Below, in pieces: positions 1 to 8,436 of a DNA stretch of 53,903 bases. Where the stretch lies: positions 1 to 53,903 of the forward strand of contig JAJZIR010000016.1 of NCBI GenBank assembly GCA_021810505.1, read 5' to 3'. Numbering within the stretch: position 1 is the first letter of the stretch; the number at the start of each line of letters is the position of its first letter. The position numbers were made by a program, and so were the translations under genes. This DNA is from a bacterium. GTDB taxonomy: Bacteria > Deinococcota > Deinococci > Deinococcales > Deinococcaceae. Below the pieces are notes generated by a model. It made no database searches. It was not told the origin of the DNA and saw only the letters and a program-made list of their open reading frames with translations.

Positions 1-224
1 CCGCCCAAGCTGCGGTGGCGGGCCAACAGCAAGACGCTGGCTCCCCCCTGGGCGGCGGCCACCGCGGCGGTCACTCCCTGGGGGGTGGCGCCGTAGACCA
101 GGACCTGGGGGGAGGTGGCCTGAGCGGGAGAGACGGCCAGGGGCAGGGGGTTTTCGGGGGTAGCCAGCGTCAACCCCAGCAAGGTCACCAGCATCATGAG
201 GGGGGTTCTCAGCAGCGTCCACAT
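1..224 (-). CDS. FAD-dependent oxidoreductase, N-terminal part (partial)
   Basis: Read on the minus strand from ATG at 224, 74 codons stay open to the window edge. The protein starts with a hydrophobic signal-like segment (WTLLRTPLMMLVTLLGLTLA), then from about residue 41 a dinucleotide-binding beta-alpha-beta element: VLVYGATPQGVTAAVAAAQG followed by ASVLLLARH. That pattern is typical of secreted FAD-dependent oxidoreductases of the PF12831 type. The rest of the gene lies outside the window, so substrate and length are unknown. A TAGAGT box 9 nt upstream of the ATG would give a very short leader. Confidence 0.7.
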   Translation of the reverse strand, partial: MWTLLRTPLMMLVTLLGLTLATPENPLPLAVSPAQATSPQVLVYGATPQGVTAAVAAAQGGASVLLLARHRSLG

Positions 225-233
225 CGCCCCTGC

Positions 234-239
234 ACTCTA
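234..239 (-). promoter_or_regulatory. -10 box (TAGAGT) for the FAD oxidoreductase gene
   Basis: TAGAGT on the minus strand ends 9 nt before the ATG at 224. It resembles the short-leader promoters of other genes in this window. No good -35 was seen. Confidence 0.35.
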
Positions 240-305
240 AGCGAGCGCCCGGGTCTCTGCAAGGTAGTTGGATGAGGGAGCTGCGCGCAGGGCGGTGGGC
301 CATGC

Positions 306-311
306 TAACAT
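306..311 (+). promoter_or_regulatory. -10 box (TAACAT) for tRNA-Ala
   Basis: TAACAT lies 14 nt upstream of the first base of the mature tRNA, a suitable distance for a short 5' leader. No convincing -35 hexamer was found. Confidence 0.35.
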
Positions 312-325
312 CGGGGAGCTGAGCC

Positions 326-400
326 GGGGGCATAGCTCAGTGGGAGAGCATCTGCTTTGCAAGCAGAGGGTCAAGGGTTCGAATCCCTTTGTCTCCACCA
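326..400 (+). tRNA. tRNA-Ala (anticodon TGC)
   Basis: A full cloverleaf can be drawn. The acceptor stem is GGGGGCA (326-332) with TGTCTCC (390-396), including one G-T pair. The anticodon stem is TCTGC (351-355) with GCAGA (363-367), and the 7-nt loop TTTGCAA has anticodon TGC at 358-360. The T arm contains GGTTCGAATCC. The discriminator A397 is followed by an encoded CCA (398-400). It is a lone tRNA, not in an rRNA operon here. Confidence 0.97.
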
Positions 401-401
401 A

Positions 402-433
402 AGAGGGCGGCGCGGGGTCCCGCGCCGCCCTCT
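402..433. terminator. Strong GC hairpin between tRNA-Ala and ybjN, probably bidirectional
   Basis: AGAGGGCGGCGCGGG (402-416) and CCCGCGCCGCCCTCT (419-433) form a perfect 15-bp inverted repeat, with the inner pairs probably opening to give a loop. It starts 2 nt after the tRNA CCA and lies 9 nt beyond the ybjN stop, so it suits termination from both sides. T runs are poor (TTT on the minus side only), so efficiency is uncertain. Confidence 0.6.
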
Positions 434-442
434 CGCACCGCC

Positions 443-955
443 TCAGGCCTGGGGTGGCCGGATCTGCAGGTTGCCGGATCCGTCCCCGTTCTCCCCCTGG
501 GCATTCTGTTGGGGAGTGTAGCCTTCCAGGGCGGCGTAGTCGTCCTGGAAATGGACCAGGACGCCGCCGAATAGGGTGTCGAAAGTGGCCTGGGGGAGCT
601 CCATCAGCGTGGGGTAAAAGCCGACGTACTCCAACCAGAAGTTGCCATCGGGGTCCAGAGAGCGGCTGAAGGCGCGCTCGCGGTTGCGCATGTTCAGCAG
701 CCCGATCACCATCTCGCGGCGGGACTGGTAGCTCTTCTGGGTCACGCAGGTGATCTCCATCCGGGTGGTCTCGTTGCCGCCGTCGTTCACGCTGATCAGA
801 ACCGTCGCGTCGCCCATGTCGAAGTGCCAACCCATCCGGATCAGCCGGACCGTGGTGCCGTTGGCGGCATCCTGGTCTACCACTTCGAGCTTGACTTCCT
901 TCTCGCGCAGGTACTTGGCGATGGTATCCAGAGTCAAGAGTGATGTCTCTTCCAT
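443..955 (-). CDS. YbjN domain-containing protein
   Basis: A 170-residue soluble protein with no signal or membrane segment. It matches the YbjN family, which adopts a type III secretion chaperone-like fold. Typical features are an N-terminal helix ([20 protein letters not shown]), a central mixed beta region, a motif around [20 protein letters not shown], and a beta strand with [10 protein letters not shown]. The C-terminal 20 residues are polar and low complexity. YbjN proteins are linked to stress and motility phenotypes in enterobacteria, but a biochemical role is not established. AGAGGAGAC upstream supports the ATG at 955. A likely -10 box sits about 100 nt upstream at 1052-1057. Confidence 0.8.
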   Translation of the reverse strand: MEETSLLTLDTIAKYLREKEVKLEVVDQDAANGTTVRLIRMGWHFDMGDATVLISVNDGGNETTRMEITCVTQKSYQSRREMVIGLLNMRNRERAFSRSLDPDGNFWLEYVGFYPTLMELPQATFDTLFGGVLVHFQDDYAALEGYTPQQNAQGENGDGSGNLQIRPPQA

Positions 956-1051
956 AGTCGGTCTCCTCTTCTGTGCACTGCGCCCTACAAAGTGCGCCCA
1001 GGTTCCCGGCGAAAACCCAAGGGCAGAGGCCCAGGCGGTCCACGGAGCGCC

Positions 1052-1057
1052 AGTCTA
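1052..1057 (-). promoter_or_regulatory. -10 box (TAGACT) upstream of ybjN
   Basis: TAGACT on the minus strand, preceded by TGC, would start a transcript with a leader of about 90 nt before the ybjN ATG. It is the same hexamer used at several other genes here. The interval 956-1103 holds nothing else I can recognise. Confidence 0.4.
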
Positions 1058-1103
1058 GCACCCGCTGAGCCGCCGGGTCCGGAGCCTATCGTCCAGGGCC
1101 GTG

Positions 1104-1256
1104 TCAGTGGCCGTGCTGCAATGGATGCTCGGAGTCCTGCTCGGCGCCCTCGCGGTTGCCATCTCCGTTGGTGAGCAGGGTGATCGAGACGTAAGTGGTC
1201 ACTGCCCCGTAGATCACGATCACCAAGAACACTCCCAGCACTCCCCACCAGCTCAT
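1104..1256 (-). CDS. Small single-pass membrane protein (50 aa)
   Basis: A 50-codon ORF with ATG at 1256 and TGA at 1104-1106. Residues 2-24 (SWWGVLGVFLVIVIYGAVTT) form one clear transmembrane helix. The tail is acidic and polar and ends in HPLQHGH. GGGAGG lies 12 nt upstream as a ribosome site. It follows the Xaa-Pro peptidase gene on the same strand by 65 nt, so the two may be cotranscribed. I do not recognise the family and assign no function. Confidence 0.6.
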   Translation of the reverse strand: MSWWGVLGVFLVIVIYGAVTTYVSITLLTNGDGNREGAEQDSEHPLQHGH

Positions 1257-1321
1257 CACGTCGCTCGACCTCCCGGGCGCTCAGCGCCACCCCCAGCATA
1301 GCGCAGCCGGGGGAGGGCTGC

Positions 1322-2365
1322 TCAGAGTTCGGCCTTGGCCGCGTGCGAGAGGACCGAGTGACCGCTCTCGGTCACCAGCAAGAGATCCTCGATGCGCACG
1401 CCGCCGAAACCCGGAAAATAGACCCCTGGCTCGATGGTCACCACCATACCCGGCTCCAACCGGTCCTGGCTGCCCTTGGCCAGCCGGGGTCCCTCGTGGA
1501 TGGCCAGGCCGACCCCGTGGCCCAACGAGTGGGCGAAGGCCTCAGCCAGCCCGGCTCGGCCCAGAGCCTCCCTCGCCAACTGGTCCAGCTCCCCCCCAGT
1601 CACCCCCGGGCGCACCGCCTCCACGGCCAGCTGCTCCACCCGGAGTACCTCCTGGTAGAGGCTGCGCAACCGGCTACCCAACTGGCCCAGGGGGTAGGCC
1701 CTGGTCATGTCGCTGTGGTAACCCTGGTAGAGCGCGCCCATGTCGACGGTGACCAGGTCGCCCTCCTCGACCTGGCGCTCGCTGGCCCGACCGTGGGGCA
1801 TAGCCGAGCGCGGGCCGCTGGCCACGATGAAGTCGAAGGCGACCCCGTTAGCTCCCAGGCGGCGCAGGGCGGCCTCCACGGCGAAGGCGAAGTCCAGCTC
1901 GCGGGTACCCACCTGCAAGGTAGGTAGGGCAGATTCGAGCGCCCGATCGGCCAGCTCGGCAGCCTTACGGATCCGCTCCACTTCGGCGGGGGTCTTGACC
2001 CGCCGCCGCTCCTCGATCAGGCCGCTGACCTCCTTAAGCTGCAGGCTCAGGCCCTCTAAGCGGCGGGCCGCCTGGAGGGTCAGGTGGTCAGCCTCCACGC
2101 CGAGGCGCTTACCGCTCAGGCGGCGGCTCAGCTGCTGGTCCAAGTCGGCCTGGCTGCTGAAGATCACCACCTCCAAGGAGGATTCTTCCGCGGCCTGGAC
2201 GGTGTAGCGGCCATCGGTGAACAGCAAGCCGGACCCATCCGGCCACAGCAGCACCCTACCGTCTTCAGGGCTGCTGAAGCCGCTCAGGTAGCGCACGTTC
2301 TCGGGAGTCGAGACCCACAGGGCGTCGATGGATACAGCCTCGAACTGCTCAGGAAATTCCTTCAC
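1322..2365 (-). CDS. pepQ: Xaa-Pro dipeptidase / M24 aminopeptidase family
   Basis: An M24 metallopeptidase that releases residues from Xaa-Pro peptides in the cytosol. The N-terminal creatinase-like domain has VSTPENVRYLSGF. The C-terminal pita-bread domain carries the metal ligands: VTVDMGALYQGYHSDMTR (two Asp), HSLGHGVGLAIHEGP (His), MVVTIEPGVY (Glu) and GGVRIEDLLLV (Glu). The length of about 347 residues is normal. I take GTG at 2365, placed 2 nt after the tsaD stop, because the product then begins like other family members. An upstream in-frame GTG at 2392 would overlap tsaD by 25 nt and adds no conserved sequence. Probably cotranscribed with tsaD. Confidence 0.92.
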   Translation of the reverse strand: MKEFPEQFEAVSIDALWVSTPENVRYLSGFSSPEDGRVLLWPDGSGLLFTDGRYTVQAAEESSLEVVIFSSQADLDQQLSRRLSGKRLGVEADHLTLQAARRLEGLSLQLKEVSGLIEERRRVKTPAEVERIRKAAELADRALESALPTLQVGTRELDFAFAVEAALRRLGANGVAFDFIVASGPRSAMPHGRASERQVEEGDLVTVDMGALYQGYHSDMTRAYPLGQLGSRLRSLYQEVLRVEQLAVEAVRPGVTGGELDQLAREALGRAGLAEAFAHSLGHGVGLAIHEGPRLAKGSQDRLEPGMVVTIEPGVYFPGFGGVRIEDLLLVTESGHSVLSHAAKAEL

Positions 2366-2367
2366 CC

Positions 2368-3363
2368 CTAGAGCATATCCCCCAAACCCCACTCAGCCCG
2401 CGCCTCACAGCCGAGAGTGGGATCGGGGGCCGGGGCGTCCCGCCCAGCGGCGGCCAGAGCGATCATCGCGCCGTTGTCGGTGTTGAGCCCGGGCGGCGGC
2501 AGGCTGACCTCTAGACCGGGAAGCTCGGCTAGGGCAGCGCGCAGCGCGGCGCTGGCGGCGACGCCGCCAGCCACCACCACCCGGGAGCGGCCAGTCTGGT
2601 GGGCAGCGCGGCGCAGGGTCTTGATCAGCGCCTCCACCACCCTGGCCTGCAGGGCAGCGGCTAAGTCCTCTGGGCGGCAGCCAGCTCGGTAGGCCAGCAA
2701 CGCCGCGGTCTTCAGGCCGCTGAAAGAGAAGTCCAAGCCACCGCGGTAGGGCCTGGGCAGGGGAACCGCCCGGGGATCTCCGGCCTCGGCCAGGCGGGCC
2801 AGCGCCGCCCCACCTGGGAAACCCAGGCCCAAAAGCCTGGCTATTTTATCCAGCACCTCGCCGGCGGCGTCGTCCAGCGTGGCCCCCAGCAGCTGATAGT
2901 GCCAACCGGAGGCCCCTTCGGCGACGTCGAAGAGGTGGGTGTGGCCGCCCGAGACGATCAGGGCCAAGAAGGGCGGTGCCCAGTGGGGCACCTCCAGCAG
3001 GCCGGCAGCTAGGTGCCCCTGCAGGTGATGGACCGGCAGCAGCGGGAGGCCTAGGCCCTGGGCCAGCCCTTTGGCGAAGTTGAGCCCGACCAGCAGAGCG
3101 CCCAGCAGGCCCGGCCCGGCGGTCACCGCCACCGCCGAGAACTGGTCGAATCGGCAACCCGCCTGATCCAGGGCCCGCTGCGCCACCGCTGCGATGTGGT
3201 CCAGGTGGCTGCGGCTAGCCAGCTCGGGGACCACCCCGCCGTAACCCTGGTGGATCAGCTGGCTGCGCACCGCATTGGCGCGCACCCGTAAAGGGGCGTC
3301 CTCGACCACCCCCACACCGGTGTCGTCGCAGGAGGTGTCGATGCCCAGGATCAGCCGGCCCAT
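2368..3363 (-). CDS. tsaD: tRNA N6-adenosine threonylcarbamoyltransferase TsaD
   Basis: TsaD transfers the threonylcarbamoyl group to A37 of ANN-decoding tRNAs, acting with TsaB and TsaE, which are not in this window. The 331-residue protein has the ASKHA-fold start LILGIDTSCDDTGVGVVED. The metal-binding pair lies in HHLQGH (His113 and His117), with VSGGHTHL near residue 140 and VVAGGVAASAALR in the C-terminal lobe. The length is typical. It is followed at once by the Xaa-Pro peptidase gene and preceded on the same strand by pcrA, 134 nt away. No leaderless -10 is evident, so expression from upstream is likely. Confidence 0.96.
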   Translation of the reverse strand: MGRLILGIDTSCDDTGVGVVEDAPLRVRANAVRSQLIHQGYGGVVPELASRSHLDHIAAVAQRALDQAGCRFDQFSAVAVTAGPGLLGALLVGLNFAKGLAQGLGLPLLPVHHLQGHLAAGLLEVPHWAPPFLALIVSGGHTHLFDVAEGASGWHYQLLGATLDDAAGEVLDKIARLLGLGFPGGAALARLAEAGDPRAVPLPRPYRGGLDFSFSGLKTAALLAYRAGCRPEDLAAALQARVVEALIKTLRRAAHQTGRSRVVVAGGVAASAALRAALAELPGLEVSLPPPGLNTDNGAMIALAAAGRDAPAPDPTLGCEARAEWGLGDML

Positions 3364-3497
3364 CAGCTAAACCCCTGAACCGGCTAGCCGGGGCGGGATG
3401 AGGGCGGGCGGCTCCCCGGCCGGACGCCTGCATCCGCTCCTCAGGAGCGGTGGGTTGGCCCCGGGCTGGGCTGGCTGCGCGCTGCGGGAGGGGCGCA

Positions 3498-5654
3498 TCA
3501 GCCGAGCCGGACCAGGTTGGCGTATCGGGCCAGCAAGCTCTTGTTACCGACCTCGGGGAAGCTCACCACCACCTCCTGCCGGTCGCCTAGGCCCTTGACT
3601 GCCAAGACGGTGCCCTCGCCGAAACGGGGGTGGCGCACCCGCTCGCCGCCGTGAAAGCCGCCCGAGAGGGCCTCGGCTGCCCTGGCCTGGGGCCTAGGGG
3701 CGGAAGCCGCCGGAGCCGGCCCAGCTTTCTCGTAAGGCCGCAGCTCGATCAGATCGCCTCCCAACTCATCCAAGAAGCGGGAGCGCTCGCTGGGCTGGGT
3801 GTGGCCGTACAGCATGCGGCTCTCCGCCCCGGCGAGCAGCAGCCGCTCCATGGCCCGGGTGATCCCGACGTAGAACAGCCGGCGCTCCTCCTCCAGGCCA
3901 CCCGGCTCCATCAGGCTGTTGCGGCTGGGCAGCAGGCCTTCCTCCAAGCCGACGATGGCCACCACCTTGAACTCCAGCCCCTTGGCGTTGTGCAGGGTCA
4001 TCAGGGTGACCGCCGGCTCGCTGGGGACGTCACGGCGGTGGCCGCCATCGACCTGGGCCAGCAGGGCGGTCTGATCCAGGAAGTCAAAGACGCCCCCCTC
4101 ATGGGCCGCCGACCACTCCTCGGCGGCGCGGATCAGCTCCTCCAAGTTCTCCAGCCGGTCCTGGCCCTCCTGACCTTCGGTGAGCAGCATCTGCCGGTAG
4201 CCGCTGGCGTCCAGGATCAGGCTGAGCAAGCCAGCCGGCTCGTAGAGCGAGGCGGCCTCGGAAAAGGTGTCCATCAGCTCGCAGAAAGCGCTGAGCTTCT
4301 CGGCGCCCCTGGGCAGCCAGCCGGCGGCGCTGCGGGCGGCAGCCAGCAGGCTGATACGCTCGCGGGCGGCCCGCTCGGCCAAGCGGGAGGTGGCCTGGTC
4401 CCCGATCCCCCGCCTGGGCCGGCCGATGATTCGGCGGAAGGCCACGTCGTCGTCAGGGTTTACCGCCAGCCTGGCGTAGGCCAACAGGTCCTTCACTTCC
4501 CTGCGCTCGTAGAAGCCCACACCGCCCACCACCCTGGCCGGCATCCCGCCGCGCAGGAAGGCCTCCTCTAGGACGCGTGACTGGGCGTTGGTCCGGTAGA
4601 GCACCGCCATGTCGCTGAGGGCGAACCCCAGCGCGTGGCAGAGAGTGAACTGCGAGAGGACGAACTCGGCCTCCTCCTGGTGGTCCCTGGCCAGGTAATA
4701 CTGGACCGGCTCGCCGGCCGGCTTGACCGGCCGGAGGGTCTTCTCCAAACGGTCCTGGTTGTGGACGATCAGCCGGTTAGCCAGCTGGAGCACCTGCGCC
4801 GAAGAGCGGTAGTTGTCCTCCAGGCGGTAGGTGACGGCGCCGGGATAGTCGGCCTCAAAGTCGAGGATGTTGCGCAAGTCGGCTCCGCGGAAACGGTAGA
4901 TGGACTGGTCTGGGTCTCCCACCACCATCAGGTTGCCGCTGGCGGCCAGCAGGCGGATCAGCTCGTACTGGACCCTATTGGTGTCCTGATACTCGTCGAC
5001 ATGGACGAACTGGGTGCGGGCGCAGACCAATTCGCGCACCCGCGGGTCCTCCTTGAGCAAGCGCACCGTCTCGGTGAGCAGGTCCCCGAAGTCGAGTGCC
5101 CCGGCGCGGGCCAGGCGCTGCTGGTAGATCCTGTACACCTCGGCGACCTTCTCCTTGGGCTGACCCACGATCCAGGCCTCGCCTTGGGCTAGCAGCTGGC
5201 TAGGTCCCTGACCCAGGCATTTAGCCCGGTCAAACACCGCGCGCAGGTATCTGGGGTTCACGTCGGCCATCCCGGAGAGGTCCCCCAAGACGTCCTTGAT
5301 CACGTCGAGCTGGTCGTCATCGTCGTAGATCACGAAGTCTCGCTTGAGGCCGATCGCCTCGCCGTAGCGGCGCAGGATCCGCACACCGGCGGTGTGGAAG
5401 GTGCTGACCCAGAGGTCTTGGGAGTTGGAGACCGCCGCCCTGACCCGGCCCTTGAGCTCATCGGCAGCCTTGTTGGTGAAGGTGACCGCCAAGATCTGAT
5501 CGGCTGGAACACCCTGCTCGGAGATCAGATAGGCGATCCGAGCGACCACGGTCTTGGTCTTACCGCTGCCGGCGCCGGCTACCACCAGGGCTGGACCGGT
5601 CAGGTGGGTGGCGGCCCGCAGCTGAGCCGGATTGAGGCCTTCCAGGGCACGCAT
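3498..5654 (-). CDS. pcrA: ATP-dependent DNA helicase, UvrD/PcrA type
   Basis: A superfamily 1A 3'-5' helicase acting in excision repair, replication restart and removal of RecA filaments. The Walker A is AGAGSGKT at about residues 26-33. Further motifs are VDEYQDTN (DExx box), VVGDPDQSIYRFRGAD (motif III), VMTLHNAKGLEFKVV-type motif V and ERRLFYVGITRA (motif VI). The C-terminus has a Tudor-like PcrA tail (HPRFGEGTVLAVKG) that binds RNA polymerase in relatives. I choose ATG 5654 (MRALEGLNPAQ) because a TATCAT box sits 7 nt upstream. ATG 5663 is the alternative, and the longer frame to 5750 is low-complexity and unlikely. Confidence 0.95.
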   Translation of the reverse strand: MRALEGLNPAQLRAATHLTGPALVVAGAGSGKTKTVVARIAYLISEQGVPADQILAVTFTNKAADELKGRVRAAVSNSQDLWVSTFHTAGVRILRRYGEAIGLKRDFVIYDDDDQLDVIKDVLGDLSGMADVNPRYLRAVFDRAKCLGQGPSQLLAQGEAWIVGQPKEKVAEVYRIYQQRLARAGALDFGDLLTETVRLLKEDPRVRELVCARTQFVHVDEYQDTNRVQYELIRLLAASGNLMVVGDPDQSIYRFRGADLRNILDFEADYPGAVTYRLEDNYRSSAQVLQLANRLIVHNQDRLEKTLRPVKPAGEPVQYYLARDHQEEAEFVLSQFTLCHALGFALSDMAVLYRTNAQSRVLEEAFLRGGMPARVVGGVGFYERREVKDLLAYARLAVNPDDDVAFRRIIGRPRRGIGDQATSRLAERAARERISLLAAARSAAGWLPRGAEKLSAFCELMDTFSEAASLYEPAGLLSLILDASGYRQMLLTEGQEGQDRLENLEELIRAAEEWSAAHEGGVFDFLDQTALLAQVDGGHRRDVPSEPAVTLMTLHNAKGLEFKVVAIVGLEEGLLPSRNSLMEPGGLEEERRLFYVGITRAMERLLLAGAESRMLYGHTQPSERSRFLDELGGDLIELRPYEKAGPAPAASAPRPQARAAEALSGGFHGGERVRHPRFGEGTVLAVKGLGDRQEVVVSFPEVGNKSLLARYANLVRLG

Positions 5655-5661
5655 GGAGATC

Positions 5662-5667
5662 ATGATA
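5662..5667 (-). promoter_or_regulatory. -10 box (TATCAT) giving a leaderless pcrA mRNA
   Basis: TATCAT on the minus strand is followed by 7 nt and the ATG at 5654, the spacing seen at many other genes in this window. It argues for MRALEG as the true N-terminus. Confidence 0.5.
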
Positions 5668-6130
5668 GCCCGGCCGGATCGGAGCGAGGGTGCAGCGGGC
5701 CCGGGAGCTTGGCTAGCCGAGGGAGGTTCAGCCTCACCGCCCCAGCCCAAGGGAGCCTCCGGCGCAGGCTTCCCCGCCCCCGGCGAGGCGCTAGCGCACC
5801 GGCCCCGAGGCGGCCAGTGGCCAGGGCGCTTCTAGGGTCGCACTAGGGAGAGGTGGGGCGGAGGGCAGGTCAAACCACCCTCTGCGCCCACTTGCTGCTG
5901 CCAGCGTGGGCCCAGCGGCGCAGCACCTGCGCCACCTGAGCTCGCGTGGGCCCACACTGGGTATTTGATCCGGCCAACCCCTTTCTGGGAGAGCGCGAGT
6001 CCGGGGCCCCGGATTCGCCCAGCAAGCAGCGCAAAACCTTCCGCCTTGACTTAGGGAGGTATGGTCTAGGTTATCCGGAACAGTCCCAAACAGTTTTTTA
6101 GTGGCAGAGGCAGAGTTTTATACAATTTTA
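5668..6130. other. Non-coding interval between pcrA and the ATPase pseudogene
   Basis: No coding frame here is convincing. The first 360 bases are GC-rich. After about 6045 the sequence turns AT-rich, which matches the pseudogene that follows. An 11-bp repeat GCGTGGGCCCA occurs at 5904-5914 and 5944-5954. A weak promoter-like TTGACT (about 6046) precedes TAGGTT. I see no tRNA, terminator or attachment site. Confidence 0.5.
5904..5954 (+). repeat. Two 11-bp direct repeats 40 bp apart
   Basis: GCGTGGGCCCA is present at 5904-5914 and 5944-5954. The core TGGGCCCA is itself palindromic, so each copy could bind a dimeric protein, but nothing else supports an operator. Confidence 0.35.
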
Positions 6131-6158
6131 TTGGCTTTTAGCTCAATCAGTGTATAAT
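6131..6158 (+). promoter_or_regulatory. Near-consensus sigma70-type promoter of the ATPase pseudogene
   Basis: TTGGCT (6131-6136), a 16-bp spacer and a perfect TATAAT (6153-6158) lie in an AT-rich stretch. The GTG of the pseudogene is 21 nt after the -10. It is the closest match to the E. coli consensus in the window and differs from the TAGACT-like boxes of the resident genes. Confidence 0.7.
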
Positions 6159-6178
6159 TCCATATAAAAGAGGGCGCA

Positions 6179-7275
6179 GTGGATCCGATGTGCAACTCAT
6201 TTGCCCCTGGGGCGGGCACACCGCCGCCCGAGCTGACCGGTCGGGATAGCACCTTAGAGCAGATTCGAGTGCTCTTAGGCCGGGTAAAGAACAAAAAGGC
6301 TGAAAAAAGCCTGGTGCTGGTAGGACTTCGCGGAGTCGGCAAAACAGTTCTACTCAACTCAGCTAGATCGACTAAATGGTACGAAGAGCACAGTTCGCCG
6401 CGCATTGGCGGTACTCAGGAGCTTCGGGATACATGTCAGCTCGAGCGGGCTAGGAGTCGGCGTGAGCCTGGATCTAGACCCAGAAACAGGGGGCGCGGAC
6501 AGCGGGGATCTCGAGAAGGACTTAACCGACCTTTTCATTGCAGTAGCAGAAGCGGCTGAAGACCACCACCGGTCAGTCGCCATCCTGATCGACGAGATCC
6601 AATACTTCGGCTCCAAGGAGCTCAGTGCTCTGATCGCGGCTATGCACCGGATGCAGCACGCCAACTACCTTTGGTACTCATCGGCGCGGGTTTACCGTCC
6701 TTTCTAGGGCAGGCGGGAAAATCCAAGTCATATGCGGAGCGGTTGTTCAGTTACCCCGAGATCGGGCCGCTCTCGGAGGAAGACATTTCCGGGCACTGCA
6801 AGATCCGGTCGAGAAGCTCGGAGCATCCTTCACGCCAGAAGCGCTACAGGAGGTCTACCGGCAGACCCAGGGCTACCCCTATTTCTTGCAAGAATGGGGC
6901 TACCAAGCTTGGAATCATGCCACAGCGTCACCTATACACCTGGATGTGACCCGGGCGGCTTCTGCTTCCGTCGTCGAGAGGCTAGACAAAAACTTTTTCC
7001 GAGTGCGTTTTGATCGCCTCACGCCCAGTGAAAAAGAATACCTGCGGGCGATGGTCCGGCTGGGCACCGGGCCTTGTCGCGTTGCCGATATCGCGAACTG
7101 CCTGGGCAAAAAAATCACCTCGCTTGCGCCCACACGCGCCCAACTTATAAAAAAGGCATGGTCTACAGCCCATCCCATGGCGACTTAGCTTTCACCGTAC
7201 CGCTCTTCGGTACCTTATATGCGCCGCGCCCTCCCCGATGGGCCCACTGGCAGCCGAGGTGAGAGTATTTTTTGA
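6179..7275 (+). pseudogene. Decayed AAA/P-loop ATPase (multiple frameshifts, internal deletion)
   Basis: Fragments in three frames reassemble into one protein of the AAA_16-like ATP-binding family, normally about 400 aa. From GTG 6179: DPMCNSFAPGAGTPPPELTG and the Walker A VGLRGVGKTVLLN. About 55-60 codons are then missing near 6355-6366. The next frame reads VRRALAVLRSFGIHVSS to ILIDEIQYFG (Walker B-like). A shift near 6690 gives LVLIGAGLPSFLGQ. Another near 6790 gives RALQDPVEKLGASFTPEAL and GYPYFLQEWGYQAWNHA. One in the A run near 7150 gives GMVYSPSHGDLAFTVPLFG. A last shift near 7215 restores YMRRALP and a TGA at 7273-7275. Base composition is AT-richer than the neighbours. The gene is dead as it stands and may have been acquired horizontally. 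Confidence 0.88.
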
Positions 7276-7512
7276 GCGGCGCCGCTGCATCCGAACTCGC
7301 CTAAAGGTAGGTCCTGGAGCTATCGGAATCCGCTGTGGGCAATCCGACCTTTCGGAATCCTTGACCCGCAGAAAAAGACCGCGGGACTATCCCCATATCC
7401 CGATATCCCGCCGGACCATGGGGCCATGGACCACCACCTTGCGCCCAGGGCCGCAGTCGGGTCACCAGGAACCTACCCGATCAGGGCCAGTAGGAGGAGG
7501 TGGGCAACCCGT
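7276..7512. other. Intergenic stretch before the sugar kinase, no gene seen
   Basis: It holds a tandem 8-bp repeat ATATCCCG at 7395-7402 and 7403-7410 and two CCATGG sites near 7418-7432. There is no recognisable coding or RNA gene. A purine-rich AGGAGGAGG (7492-7500) lies 12 nt before the kinase ATG. Confidence 0.4.
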
Positions 7513-8436
7513 ATGCTGAGCAGCGTGACCGATTCGGGAACGCCGGCATTGGTGGTCAGCGCCGGGGAAGCGCTGATCGATTTCCTGGAGCAGCAGGACG
7601 GATCTTGGCTGGCCAGACCTGGGGGTGCGGGGTGGAATGTAGCCAGGGCGCTGGCCAAAATAGGCCTCCCCGCGGCCTTCGCTGGGGGGATCAGCGACGG
7701 GCCTCTGGGCGAGCCGACCCTGGCAGCCAGCCGCGAGGCCGGCCTGGAGCTGCGCTACCTGCGGCGCTACAGCGCGCCGCCCCTGTTGGCCTTCGTGCCC
7801 TTCGGGCCTAACCCGGACTACTTCTTCGTCGGGAACGGGAGCGCCGACTTGCTCTATCAGACCGAAGAGCTGCAGGCGGACCTGAAGAATGTGGCCCTGA
7901 TCCATTTCGGAGGCATCTCCCTGGCCCGCCCTCCCCTGACCCAACGCCTGACCGAGCTGGCGCAGCGGGCTCGGGCCAGCGGGGTGAGGATCAGCTTCGA
8001 TCCCAACTACCGCAAGCTGATGGACCCCAGCTACCGCCCCACCCTGGAGCGCTTCTGCCGGCTCGCCGACCTGCTCAAAGTTTCCGATGAGGACTTGGCC
8101 GGCCTCTTCCCCGAGCTCTCCCCGCAACAGGCTCTGCAGCGACTGAGCGAGTGGATGGAGGGACGGCCGCTGGTGCTCACCAAAGGGGCAGAAGGCGCGG
8201 AGCTGCACCTCGGCGGCAGCGTCTGGACTCTACCCGCCTTCAAGGTCGCGGTCAGGGACACGGTGGGGGCTGGAGACGCCCTGGCGGCAGGTCTGATCGC
8301 CAGCTGGCTGTCTGAAAGCGAAGCCGGGTGGGAAGCCCACCTGCGCTTCGGCCTAGCCGCGGCCGCAGCGGCCTGCCAGCACGCCGGCGCCTACGCCCCC
8401 ACGCTCGACGACGTCGCGCAGCTGCTCAGGGGCTGA
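7513..8436 (+). CDS. PfkB-family carbohydrate kinase (fructokinase-like)
   Basis: A ribokinase/PfkB-fold sugar kinase using ATP. The N-terminal signature is VSAGEALIDFLEQ and the first glycine motif is RPGGAGWNVARALAKIG. The C-terminal signature DTVGAGDALAAGLIASWL holds the catalytic Asp and anion hole. The length of 307 residues is normal. Substrate is probably fructose or a related sugar, since motif spacing resembles fructokinases, but 2-keto-3-deoxygluconate is possible. Start ATG 7513 is assumed. An in-frame GTG at 7525 is equally plausible because a TATGCT box (7512-7517) lies 7 nt before it. The 3' end overlaps the convergent aspS by 11 bp. Confidence 0.9.
   Translation: MLSSVTDSGTPALVVSAGEALIDFLEQQDGSWLARPGGAGWNVARALAKIGLPAAFAGGISDGPLGEPTLAASREAGLELRYLRRYSAPPLLAFVPFGPNPDYFFVGNGSADLLYQTEELQADLKNVALIHFGGISLARPPLTQRLTELAQRARASGVRISFDPNYRKLMDPSYRPTLERFCRLADLLKVSDEDLAGLFPELSPQQALQRLSEWMEGRPLVLTKGAEGAELHLGGSVWTLPAFKVAVRDTVGAGDALAAGLIASWLSESEAGWEAHLRFGLAAAAAACQHAGAYAPTLDDVAQLLRG

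Noticed and set aside
237-1061. Long minus-strand ORF of 274 codons around tRNA-Ala and ybjN
   Set aside because: It runs through the tRNA and out of frame with the well-recognised YbjN protein, and its composition is Arg/Gly/Pro-rich low complexity.
3434-3450. Short hairpin CCGCTCCT-C-AGGAGCGG between pcrA and tsaD as a terminator
   Set aside because: The stem is short with almost no loop and no T tract follows on the minus strand, so it was not annotated.
5668-7512. Integrated mobile element or defence island
   Set aside because: There is no integrase, transposase, terminal inverted repeat, target duplication or tRNA attachment site. Only one decayed ATPase gene is present.
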